Positions 1-7,709 of a stretch of 64,000 nt of DNA are shown piece by piece. The position numbers and the translations under genes were made by a program. The notes below the pieces were generated by a model. The model saw nothing but the letters and a program-made list of their open reading frames with translations. It was not told the DNA's origin and did no database searches. Origin of the DNA: an uncultured Kiloniellaceae bacterium (GTDB lineage: Bacteria; Pseudomonadota; Alphaproteobacteria; Kiloniellales; Kiloniellaceae); assembly GCA_947493695.1 (NCBI GenBank), contig CANLSF010000002.1:1054001-1118000 (forward strand), in the 5' to 3' direction. The stretch's first letter is position 1, and every line of letters begins with the position of its first letter.

Positions 1-800
1 GCAAACCCCAGAAGCCCAAAGCCAAACATGGCAATGGTCGAGGGCTCCGGCACGTCAACTGCCGTCACCGTGATCCGGGCAAAGGGACCGAAATCAGGCT
101 GCAGAAAGTCGGCGGCGTCTCGGCTGAAAGGAATGTTCCCGGCCGGGCCAATGAACGCAGAGTCGAGGATATCGTCGCTCAGGCCTTCGTGCAGTCCGAT
201 CACGCCGTTTTCTGAGGTTCCCGTATCCGGAGCCGACTGATTCAGGAAAGCAACAGCGGAATTGTCGTTGTTGTCCTCTGTGCCCGCATCATACACATCA
301 CTGCGATCGAACGTCAGAGAGAAGGGCGAGATGAAGTTACCGTTCGAATCAAACAGCTCCACCGACTCGTCCAGGCCGATAAACGCGTCCTGCGAAGGGA
401 TCAGCATGGTCGCGAAAACAAAGTGCGTATTGATGTTGCCGTTGACATCAATTTCGAAGGAAACGCTCGACTGCGGGCCGATCGGGCCAATACCGGTCAG
501 GGCGACACCCTGGGAATCCGGGAAGTTGGCCACACGGTCATCACGAAGCTGCGTGAAAGTACCATCTTCGGCGAGCCGCTCGAAAACCGGGCTTGCCGCT
601 TCACCGACATTAAAGATGTCGAAGCCGGAGTTGTCGTGGAACGCGCCGTAAACCGGCGTGAAGAAGAATCCGCCGTTCTGCGCCAGATTTTCGAAGGTGA
701 CGAGAAGCCTTTTCGCCTCAACATCCTTCGCACCGCCGGACGCAAAAGCCGCGGTCCCCAGCGCGACCGCAAGCGCTGCGGTTTTGATACCTCTTAACAT
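1..800 (-). CDS. Spondin-like PEP-CTERM exported protein (3' end cut by window edge)
   Basis: The reading frame opens at an ATG at 800 and stays open to the left edge, so the last residues are missing. A signal peptide (MLRGIKTAALAVALGTAAFA) starts the protein. The region after it (LVTFENLAQNGGFFFTPVYG, then HDNSGFDIFNVGEAASP and FERLAEDG) matches the pattern I know from bacterial spondin_N-domain proteins. The visible C-terminus, VPEPSTIAMFGFGLLGFA, is a PEP-CTERM sorting signal: a PEP motif followed by a membrane segment, read by an exosortase. A Shine-Dalgarno-like GAGGGG lies about 10 bases upstream. The protein is probably exported and processed at the cell surface; its ligand is unknown. 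A second PEP-CTERM protein lies at 3410-4132. Confidence 0.82.
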   Translation of the reverse strand, partial: MLRGIKTAALAVALGTAAFASGGAKDVEAKRLLVTFENLAQNGGFFFTPVYGAFHDNSGFDIFNVGEAASPVFERLAEDGTFTQLRDDRVANFPDSQGVALTGIGPIGPQSSVSFEIDVNGNINTHFVFATMLIPSQDAFIGLDESVELFDSNGNFISPFSLTFDRSDVYDAGTEDNNDNSAVAFLNQSAPDTGTSENGVIGLHEGLSDDILDSAFIGPAGNIPFSRDAADFLQPDFGPFARITVTAVDVPEPSTIAMFGFGLLGF

Positions 801-960
801 GATAAAGTTGTCCCCTCATGAGCTCATTTTGATAGCACTCGGGGCGCAGTCTGCCTCTTTTCAAGACGAGGCATGTGTCACGATAGATAAAATTTTATTG
901 AACGGGAGTTGATAAGGCGTTGATGCATCACCAGCGGTCGTGGACCGCCTGTTTCAACAC

Positions 961-1389
961 TCACGAAAGTTGCTGATTCCCGATAAAACTCTCAACCAGA
1001 AGCCGGACCAGAGGATCGCAGGCTCCTGTGGCTGCGGCACCAGCCTGTTGCCGTCTCACGTCAACAAGTGAGTCCACACCGGACCGAATTTCCTGATTCA
1101 ATGGCGTATAGCCCATAGCCCAGCTGTCAAAGCTTCGCGCCGGGACCTCTCGTTCGGCAGCAATGAGAATGCCCTGATGCCGACCGTCCGTCTCGATCTT
1201 GGCGTAAAGCGCCTTAACGTCCGTTTCGGCCCCTTCCAAAATCTGAAAAAAGACCCCATCACCGTAGAGGAGAAGGCCGGTAACGCCCCTCTGGCTGTTC
1301 CCACGTCTTGAAGCATCAAGAATCGCACGCAGTTCGTCGTCGGTTTGTTCCCGGCATGCAGTGCTGTAGTACATCAATTGGTAGATCAT
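961..1389 (-). CDS. BLUF-domain blue-light sensor, short single-domain type
   Basis: A 142-residue protein that is almost entirely a BLUF (blue light using FAD) domain. Aligned by spacing to AppA, the residues of the photocycle hydrogen-bond network are all present: Tyr7, Asn31 and Gln49 (in FFQILEG), with Trp90 and Met92 in the SWAMGY motif. The family binds FAD and signals blue light by a hydrogen-bond rearrangement. No output domain is fused, so it must act through a partner or oligomer, as other short BLUF proteins do. The roughly 45 residues after the domain (QEIRSGVDSLVDVRRQQAG and on) could form the usual C-terminal capping helices. It stands alone, diverging from lepA, with no obvious partner gene next to it. 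Confidence 0.9.
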   Translation of the reverse strand: MIYQLMYYSTACREQTDDELRAILDASRRGNSQRGVTGLLLYGDGVFFQILEGAETDVKALYAKIETDGRHQGILIAAEREVPARSFDSWAMGYTPLNQEIRSGVDSLVDVRRQQAGAAATGACDPLVRLLVESFIGNQQLS

Positions 1390-1636
1390 AAGATCGCGGC
1401 CAAATTGGTATCTTTAGCGTGAAGATTAGATCGAAACACGGCGCTCCCAGCCTCATGACAGATCAATTCTTCACTAAACCAGCTTCTGAACCCTTTAGAT
1501 AGAGGGCTTTTCACTCTCTAGAGCGCTTCACACAACGCCGACCAGGCTCTTTTCCGATGCCTGCACGGCAGGAATCATCGTTCATGCCGCATCGCCTCTT
1601 GGCGTCCGGCTGCGCCGATGCTATAGCCAGCGGACC

Positions 1637-3439
1637 ATGACAGAGCTTAAAAACATACGTAACTTCGCGATCATCGCGCACATCGATCACGGTAAGTCGA
1701 CCCTGGCCGACCGCATGATTCAACACTGCGGTGCACTGGCTGACCGGGAGATGAAAGACCAGGTTCTCGACTCCATGGATCTGGAGCGCGAACGCGGGAT
1801 TACCATCAAGGCGCAGACGGTGCGCCTGACCTTCAAAGCGTCGGACGGCGAGACCTATGCCCTGAACCTGATCGACACCCCGGGACACGTGGATTTTGCC
1901 TACGAGGTCAGCCGCTCACTGGCCGCCTGCGAGGGATCGCTGCTCCTGGTCGACGCCAGTCAAGGGGTTGAAGCTCAGACCCTGGCCAACGTCTATCTAG
2001 CGATCGACAACGATCACGAAGTTCTTCCCGTGCTCAACAAGGTGGATCTGCCGGCGGCGGAACCTGAGCGCATCAAGGAGCAGATCGAAGAAGTCATCGG
2101 CATCGATGCGTCTGAGGCTCTGGAGATCTCGGCCAAGACCGGCAAAGGCGTCCCCGAGGTCCTGGAAGCCCTGGTCAAGCATGTCCCAGCGCCCGTGGGG
2201 GATGCGGAAGCACCGCTGAAGGCCCTGCTGGTCGACAGCTGGTATGATGCCTATCTCGGCGTGATTACCCTGGTCCGGGTCGTCGACGGCGTCCTGAAGC
2301 CCGGTCTGAAGGTCCGTATGATGGGGAGCGGCGCGACTCATACAATCGACAAGGTCGGCGCCTTCACGCCAAAAATGCAAAACCTGACCCAGTTGGGGCC
2401 AGGTGAGATCGGATTTATCACCGCGGGCATCAAGTCGGTCGCTGACACGAACGTGGGCGACACCCTGACTGAGGAACGCCGTCTCGCGGAAGCCCCTCTG
2501 CCCGGTTTCAAGCCCAGCGTTCCAGTTGTGTTCTGTGGCCTCTTTCCCATCGACGCCGCCGACTACGAGACCCTGCGTGACAGTCTGGCCAAGCTGGCGT
2601 TGAACGACGCCAGTTTCCAGTTTGAACCGGAATCCTCCGCAGCACTTGGGTTTGGCTTCCGCTGCGGGTTCCTGGGCCTGCTTCATCTGGAAATCGTGCA
2701 GGAGCGGCTGGAACGCGAGTTCAACCTTGATCTCATTACCACTGCCCCCAGCGTGGTCTACAAGATCAAGATGAACTCTGGTGAAGTGATCGACCTGCAC
2801 AATCCGGCCGACTTCCCGGATGTGGTCAAGATCAGCTCGATTGAGGAGCCCTGGATCAAAGCGACGATCCTGGTACCCGACGAGTTCCTCGGGTCCGTCC
2901 TGAAGCTTTGCGAAGACCGGCGCGGTGAGCAAATTGATCTGACCTACGCGGGCACACGGGCGATGGTGATCTACCGGCTACCGCTCAACGAAGTTGTTTT
3001 CGACTTCTACGACCGCCTGAAATCAGTGTCCCGCGGCTATGCCAGCTTCGACTATCACGTGGACGGATACGTCGAGAATGAGCTGGTGAAAGTGGCGATC
3101 CTGGTGAACGCAGAACCTGTTGATTCCCTCGCGATCATTGTGCACCGCAGTCAGGCGGAACCACGGGGCCGGATGCTCTGCGAGCGCCTGAAGGATCTCA
3201 TCCCCCGGCAGCTCTTCAAAATCGCGATCCAGGCGGCCATCGGCGGCAAAGTCGTTGCCCGTGAAACCATCTCAGCCCTGCGCAAGGACGTTACGGCGAA
3301 ATGCTACGGCGGCGACGTGTCTCGGAAACGCAAGCTTCTGGACAAACAGAAAGCCGGTAAGAAGCGCATGCGCCAGGTTGGCAACGTCGAGATCCCTCAG
3401 ACGGCGTTCCTAGCGGCCCTTAAGATGGGCGACGGCTGA
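1637..3439 (+). CDS. lepA: Elongation factor 4 (LepA), ribosome back-translocating GTPase
   Basis: A 600-residue protein of full family length. Translation-GTPase motifs appear in order: [12 protein letters not shown] (G1), RGITIKAQ (switch I), DTPGHVDF (G3) and NKVDLPAA (G4). The EF4-specific C-terminal domain ends in the lysine-rich stretch [25 protein letters not shown], here cited by its start at about residue 553. It acts on stalled or mistranslocated ribosomes. The ATG at 1637 begins the conserved [19 protein letters not shown], so the start is secure although the ribosome-binding site is weak. The last 30 bases overlap, convergently, the end of the next gene on the other strand. Confidence 0.98.
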   Translation: MTELKNIRNFAIIAHIDHGKSTLADRMIQHCGALADREMKDQVLDSMDLERERGITIKAQTVRLTFKASDGETYALNLIDTPGHVDFAYEVSRSLAACEGSLLLVDASQGVEAQTLANVYLAIDNDHEVLPVLNKVDLPAAEPERIKEQIEEVIGIDASEALEISAKTGKGVPEVLEALVKHVPAPVGDAEAPLKALLVDSWYDAYLGVITLVRVVDGVLKPGLKVRMMGSGATHTIDKVGAFTPKMQNLTQLGPGEIGFITAGIKSVADTNVGDTLTEERRLAEAPLPGFKPSVPVVFCGLFPIDAADYETLRDSLAKLALNDASFQFEPESSAALGFGFRCGFLGLLHLEIVQERLEREFNLDLITTAPSVVYKIKMNSGEVIDLHNPADFPDVVKISSIEEPWIKATILVPDEFLGSVLKLCEDRRGEQIDLTYAGTRAMVIYRLPLNEVVFDFYDRLKSVSRGYASFDYHVDGYVENELVKVAILVNAEPVDSLAIIVHRSQAEPRGRMLCERLKDLIPRQLFKIAIQAAIGGKVVARETISALRKDVTAKCYGGDVSRKRKLLDKQKAGKKRMRQVGNVEIPQTAFLAALKMGDG

Positions 3440-4132
3440 GCCGGATCGCCGCGCAACACCTAAACTCGCCAGGCCAAGGGCGAAAAGAATAATCGCTCCA
3501 GGCTCGGAATTGTCATTTGCAACCGAGGCCTCCGCATCGGCCTGCGCAGCATGCAGGGCGGTGGTGTCGGTTTGTCCGCTGTAGTTCGCGTGAAGTGAGA
3601 TACGGCCGATCTGATGCTTGTCATCGACGACGCCGAAAAAGCCACACTTTCCGCCGCTGGTGATTCCTTTGGTTCCGATAAGCCGATCGGCCAAGTCGAA
3701 AAGATTAACGGTCAGTCCTTCGAGAGCAGCGTCCATCTGAAAAAGATCAAACCCGATCGCATTGACGCCGGGTGCAAAAAGAATGTTCAGATCGGCGAAG
3801 CAACTCTGAGGACCAATTGCCATACCCTCCAGGCCTTCAATTTTAAGCGCGGCAAGCCGGGCATCGAATACGGATGCGAAGGTAACTCTATCGTCAATTT
3901 CAGCAGGCCCTGCGCGCGCGCAGTCTCGCTGCTTCTGCCAGGGGCCAGACTCGATCATCCCGTCCAGCGCAACTTCATTCAAGCCTTCAGGCGCCTCGAA
4001 CGGCGCTGCAAATCGGTTAAACGCCGCCTTGTTGTCGAAGAACACCGGTCTGGCTGCCACCGGGGCTTTTTGGAGGTCGAGCCCCTTGACGATGACCGAC
4101 GCATAAGCGACAGGCACCCATTCATCCGGCAT
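3410..4132 (-). CDS. PEP-CTERM sorting-signal protein of unknown function
   Basis: A 240-residue protein. The C-terminus has the PEP-CTERM layout: SEPG at about residue 207, a hydrophobic helix [14 protein letters not shown], then an arginine-containing tail. The body has the pattern common in such proteins: an [11 protein letters not shown] start, [29 protein letters not shown], and [19 protein letters not shown] strong ribosome-binding site (GGAAGAG) lies seven bases before the ATG at 4132, and an in-frame TAA lies further upstream, so the start is well fixed. Oddly, no convincing signal peptide is visible at the N-terminus. Either export uses another signal or the 5' end is changed. It converges with lepA and overlaps it by 30 bases. 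Confidence 0.72.
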   Translation of the reverse strand: MPDEWVPVAYASVIVKGLDLQKAPVAARPVFFDNKAAFNRFAAPFEAPEGLNEVALDGMIESGPWQKQRDCARAGPAEIDDRVTFASVFDARLAALKIEGLEGMAIGPQSCFADLNILFAPGVNAIGFDLFQMDAALEGLTVNLFDLADRLIGTKGITSGGKCGFFGVVDDKHQIGRISLHANYSGQTDTTALHAAQADAEASVANDNSEPGAIILFALGLASLGVARRSGSAVAHLKGR

Positions 4133-4288
4133 TTTGCTACTCTTCCTTAACTCTTAAGCGCCACGGCGAGACAACGGGAGTACTTCCGTTCGCATATGGT
4201 CATAATGGCCCTGTCGCCAGACGAGAAGCCGCACCGCCGCACAAGGAAATTGTAATTCTACAAGAAGGCAGGTTTTGAATAGCCGGAT

Positions 4289-4309
4289 AGCCCCGCGCGC
4301 AGGGGCTTT
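4289..4309. terminator. Short GC hairpin with T run in the 339-bp gap before fetA
   Basis: The stretch 4133-4471 carries no gene I can support. It holds one small hairpin, AGCCCC-N7-GGGGCT followed by TT, which could be a weak terminator or part of the fetAB leader. I see nothing else in the gap. Confidence 0.3.
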
Positions 4310-4471
4310 ACTCGGTTGACCGTCAGGGCTCGCAGTCTTTAGCCTGCTTATGAAATCCGGTCGTTCGTCGCCAATGCCGCCAAAACGGCCAGGCTCTGCT
4401 CTGTAGAGTCGAAGGAGGTATCATCTTCGTGATCGGTCCGGTCAGGAACGATCACGCTCCAGAAAGACAGT

Positions 4472-5149
4472 ATGCTCAGTGTCCACCGCCTTTCCCGCCC
4501 CAACCTCCTCGAAGCGAGTCTGACGCTCGCCAAGGGGGAATGTCTGGCAATTCGCGGTGCCTCAGGTTCCGGCAAAAGCCTCCTGTTAAGGGCAATTGCG
4601 GATTTGGACCCCAACGAAGGGGAAGTCGAACTCGACAATCTCTCCCGGGACGCTATTCCAGCGCCCGACTGGCGCCGACAGGTCTGTTACCTTCCTGCGG
4701 AGGCAGGATGGTGGGCCGATGATCTGGGCACGCACTTCGAGGATTGGGAGCGCGCCCTTCCCTTCTTTCAGCGTCTTGGGCTGGACGGCGCCCAAAAAGA
4801 CTGGCCAATCTCCCGCCTCTCGACCGGCGAGCGGCAAAGGCTGGCTCTCAGTCGGGCCTTGGCAATCAATCCGAAAATCCTGTTGCTCGACGAACCGACA
4901 TCCGGCCTGGATCAGGCCGCAGTCCTCGCCGTCGAAGACCTGATTGCGGAAAGCCGGAAAACCGGGACCGGTGTCATCTGGGTAACCCATGATCCTGTGC
5001 AGGCGGAGCGTGTCGCCAGCCGCTGGCTCTACCTGGAAAACGGCTGCCTGAGGGACGCATTCCCGCTTCCCGAAGACCCGCTTTCCGCGAAACAGGACTC
5101 AACCTCGCCGGAGGGTTCTGCTGATTCACCTGGTGAGAATCTGCGATGA
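4472..5149 (+). CDS. fetA: ABC transporter ATP-binding protein, FetA (YbbL) type
   Basis: A 225-residue ABC ATPase with Walker A GASGSGKS (about residues 29-36), signature LSTGERQRLALSRAL, Walker B ILLLDEPTSGLD and the H-loop WVTHD. Its partner is the UPF0014 permease directly downstream, whose ATG overlaps this stop codon (ATGA). That pairing defines the FetAB family, an iron exporter involved in oxidative-stress resistance in Escherichia coli. The assignment rests mainly on this permease partner. The C-terminal 30 residues are acidic and proline-rich and poorly conserved. Confidence 0.85.
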   Translation: MLSVHRLSRPNLLEASLTLAKGECLAIRGASGSGKSLLLRAIADLDPNEGEVELDNLSRDAIPAPDWRRQVCYLPAEAGWWADDLGTHFEDWERALPFFQRLGLDGAQKDWPISRLSTGERQRLALSRALAINPKILLLDEPTSGLDQAAVLAVEDLIAESRKTGTGVIWVTHDPVQAERVASRWLYLENGCLRDAFPLPEDPLSAKQDSTSPEGSADSPGENLR

Positions 5150-5952
5150 ATGCGATTGCTCTTTCCAACTGGGACCTCGCCCTCGCGGCCACCCTGATCC
5201 TGATAAACGGCGGTTTGTCGGTCATTCTATCTCTGGGACTTGAGCGGCAGCTTCTGATCGCGACGATCAGAATGATCGTGCAGCTGATTCTGGTTGGATT
5301 GGTCCTGACCACACTCTTTTCACTCGTATCGCCACTTTGGACCAGCTTGGCCGCCCTCGCCATGATCGCTTTTGCCGGTCGCGAGGTTACGGCGCGCCAG
5401 GAACGGCGGCTGGCGGGCGGATGGAGCTACGGCCTCGGGACGGGCTGTATGCTCTTTGCCGCAGGTCTTGTGACCGTCTTCGCACTGGCAACCCAAGTCG
5501 GTCCCGACCCCTGGTATCATCCGCGCTATGCGATCCCGCTGCTCGGGATGGTACTGGGCAACACCATGACCGGCGTGAGCCTGGGATTACACACCCTGAC
5601 GTCCACGCTGACCCGCGAGCGCGCCGCAGTCGAGGCGCGTCTGATGCTGGGCGCGAACCGCCATGAAGCCTTGCTGCCGGTAACGCGGACAGCCATGAAG
5701 GCCGCCATGATGCCAATCATCAATTCCATGGCAGCAACCGGTCTGGTGGCCTTGCCGGGTATGATGACAGGGCAGATCCTTGCAGGCGCGGACCCTGCCG
5801 AAGCCGTAAAGTATCAGCTGCTCGTCATGTTTCTGATTGCCGGCGGGACCTCGATTGGCGCAACGGGTGTGGTCATGGCCGGCGGCCGGCGCCTCACCGA
5901 TGCCCGCCATCGTCTGCGGTTGGATAGGTTGCAGGCAGGTAAAAACTTGTGA
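5146..5952 (+). CDS. fetB: FetB/UPF0014 family iron export permease
   Basis: A 268-residue integral membrane protein with about seven hydrophobic segments. The family's conserved core is visible: RQLLIATIRMIVQLILVG near residue 36, AIPLLGMVLGNTMTGVSLGL, and a C-terminal ALPGMMTGQILAGADP-like segment (here VALPGMMTGQILAGADP). It begins inside the fetA stop codon, so the two proteins are translationally coupled. The protein probably forms the membrane channel of an exporter for cytoplasmic iron. The substrate is inferred from the E. coli homologue. Confidence 0.88.
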   Translation: MNAIALSNWDLALAATLILINGGLSVILSLGLERQLLIATIRMIVQLILVGLVLTTLFSLVSPLWTSLAALAMIAFAGREVTARQERRLAGGWSYGLGTGCMLFAAGLVTVFALATQVGPDPWYHPRYAIPLLGMVLGNTMTGVSLGLHTLTSTLTRERAAVEARLMLGANRHEALLPVTRTAMKAAMMPIINSMAATGLVALPGMMTGQILAGADPAEAVKYQLLVMFLIAGGTSIGATGVVMAGGRRLTDARHRLRLDRLQAGKNL

Positions 5953-5988
5953 TCAGGTTTCGGGTCGCACTCCTCGCCCGCATTTTAC

Positions 5989-6336
5989 TCATCTGAATCG
6001 CCGCTTATGCCCCTGCCAGTCCCGGCACAGCAGAACAAGCAAAATGCCCGGAACCGCGAAAATCGCCACGCTCGGCCATTGCAGAGCCGGCGCGAGCACC
6101 GAATCCCAGATCTCCGGCGCCAAACGGCGCTCAACCCCGGCCTGCAACATATTCAGGCTGGCAGAGTGCAGCTTGAACCAGACCTCTCCCAGAGGCGCGA
6201 GACGAAAAGACTCTCCCGCCGCAATAGCAACCAGGTCGCGACCCAGTGCTATCAGAGCTATGGCAACCAGGAACCATCCAAAAAAACGACCGAAAACTCT
6301 CACTTCGCGCCTCAAAAATATCGTCTTATGCAGCAC
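5989..6336 (-). CDS. Small inner-membrane protein, unknown function
   Basis: A 115-residue protein with two membrane segments: residues about 17-36 (FFGWFLVAIALIALGRDLVA) and about 88-105 (WPSVAIFAVPGILLVLLC). A soluble loop of some 45 residues lies between them, and the tail is basic (RDWQGHKRRFR). The hydrophobicity and codon use look coding, and similar small two-helix proteins occur widely in alphaproteobacteria, but I cannot name a function. It converges on fetB with 36 bases between. Confidence 0.65.
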   Translation of the reverse strand: MLHKTIFLRREVRVFGRFFGWFLVAIALIALGRDLVAIAAGESFRLAPLGEVWFKLHSASLNMLQAGVERRLAPEIWDSVLAPALQWPSVAIFAVPGILLVLLCRDWQGHKRRFR

Positions 6337-6723
6337 CCGCCGGGCGACGCGAGCCAGCGTGGAATCACGCCCTAACCCTATGATTTGGAGACTGTTTTAC
6401 ATTTCGCCGTGAAAGATACATCGCGATCAGACTCCAAGTGAGCGAAGCATATCAGCTAAACGATGACTCTGCCAATTCACACAAACGTTCTGTCTAGAGT
6501 CTCTTAAAAAGTGAGCCGTCCTCCGACCTCAAACGACAGAAAACCTCATCCCGCTGCGATGAAATTCAGATTACCGGCAGCCGCCCAGAACTGCCCTGAC
6601 AGAAAGGCATTTTATTTTACCTGCTTTCGGGCATTGCATCTTAGGAACTGCTCGGCTAATTTCCCGCCGCGCATGATTTTGCGCAGCCGGTTCCTCGCGA
6701 ACGCACGGAAAACGGCAAAAGAC
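6337..6723. other. Intergenic region before tRNA-Ser
   Basis: No protein-coding gene is supportable here. The region must hold the promoter of the small membrane protein on the minus strand and that of tRNA-Ser on the plus strand. A poorly supported plus-strand frame runs into the tRNA gene and is not a gene. Confidence 0.6.
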
Positions 6724-6814
6724 GGAGGGGTGGCCGAGTGGCTGAAGGCGCACGCCTGGAAAGTGTGTATACGTTAATAGCGTATCGAGGGTTCGAATCC
6801 CTCTCCCTCCGCCA
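6724..6814 (+). tRNA. tRNA-Ser (anticodon GGA)
   Basis: A 91-nt class II tRNA. The acceptor stem GGAGGGG/TCCCTCC (6724-6730 with 6804-6810) has one G-T pair. The anticodon stem CACGC/GTGTG encloses the loop CTGGAAA, with anticodon GGA at 6758-6760. There is a long variable arm, a T-arm GAGGG-TTCGAAT-CCCTC, discriminator G and an encoded CCA at 6812-6814. It reads UCC/UCU serine codons. Confidence 0.98.
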
Positions 6815-6969
6815 TAATCCTATATGCACGATGCCACCCGCCAGACTAACCCTCCAGCAGCGAGTCTGAGCTCTATTCCAGCCACTGTCTTAAGTATTCG
6901 CCGCTGTTAACCATCCCATTACCTGCGAGTTATCCCATGTGCGCTGAAGACAGTGATTCCGCAGCGCCA

Positions 6970-7434
6970 TCACCGGGATTCAAGAAAAGGGCCTCGCGTT
7001 TTTTTAAAGGGCTTCGACGGTGTCAAAAAATCACGGGGCGCCAGAATAACATCGGCGAGCGTGTAGCTATCCAAAGTCGCGACAAATGCGTTTAGGGCCT
7101 CGTTCAACACCGCGGGCAAGCGGCATTTCCTGGTAATGACACACTGACAGTCCGTGGCAAAACACTCTGTCAGAGCAAAATCGGGCTCAGTGGCTCGCAC
7201 AACCTCCCCCAGGACGATGTCTTCAGCCTTCTTAGCTAAAGTGAAGCCGCCCGAGCGTCCGCGCACACCCCTTATAAAGCCGGTACGTGTAAGGACATTG
7301 ACGACCTTCATCAGATGGGCACGTGAGATATTGTAGGTCTTTGCCGTCTCTTCAATCGTAATGAGGCGGTCCCCTGCGCTAGCTGCATACATGAGCACCC
7401 GCAGGGCGTAGTCCGAAAATGTCGTCAGCCGCAT
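6970..7434 (-). CDS. Rrf2-family iron-sulfur regulator, NsrR-like
   Basis: A 154-residue Rrf2 protein. It has the N-terminal winged helix MRLTTFSDYALRVLMYAA, then ISRAHLMKVVNVLTRTGFIRGVRGRSGGFTLA. The three-cysteine cluster ligand region follows in TECFATDCQCVITRKCRL at about residues 88-105. The spacing of these cysteines resembles NsrR, the nitric-oxide-sensing [Fe-S] repressor; other Rrf2 subtypes such as RirA or IscR are less likely but not excluded. Two TTCGAA palindromes lie 30-43 bases upstream of its ATG and may be a self-regulatory site. No flavohaemoglobin or other classic NsrR target is in view. Confidence 0.8.
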   Translation of the reverse strand: MRLTTFSDYALRVLMYAASAGDRLITIEETAKTYNISRAHLMKVVNVLTRTGFIRGVRGRSGGFTLAKKAEDIVLGEVVRATEPDFALTECFATDCQCVITRKCRLPAVLNEALNAFVATLDSYTLADVILAPRDFLTPSKPFKKTRGPFLESR

Positions 7435-7463
7435 GCCTTTACCTCATCACACCAACGGTGCTT

Positions 7464-7477
7464 TTCGAATTTTCGAA
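7464..7477 (-). promoter_or_regulatory. Paired TTCGAA palindromes upstream of the Rrf2 gene
   Basis: Two TTCGAA sites at 7464-7469 and 7472-7477, about 30-43 bases upstream of the Rrf2-family start codon. Such a position fits an autoregulatory operator overlapping the promoter. No binding is demonstrated by sequence alone. The remaining 7478-7709 shows nothing else. Confidence 0.3.
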
Positions 7478-7709
7478 CTTTCGTCACCATTGGATCCTTT
7501 CGCTGAACAGTCGACAGCCCACTCCAGAGATCCTGATGATCCAAGGACAAGCGGAGCGCTTTCACCAAAATACTCCAGCCAATATTTAATGCATTGTATA
7601 TATATCTTAAAGCTTGTCCAACAGTCAGCGCTTAACAAGCGGACGCAAACGTGAAGACTGACCCGCTAACCTGTCCGGCCTAAGTGCCCACGAAACTTAT
7701 CCGGTGTCG

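Noticed and set aside
1997-2932. 311-residue minus-strand frame opposite lepA
   Set aside because: A shadow of the conserved lepA coding sequence with no recognisable domain. The same applies to long antisense frames opposite thiC (38378-39241), the AAA ATPase (27335-28882) and the acyl-CoA dehydrogenase (45735-46991).
6511-6777. 88-residue plus-strand frame before and into tRNA-Ser
   Set aside because: It overlaps the tRNA gene and has no ribosome-binding site or similarity pattern.
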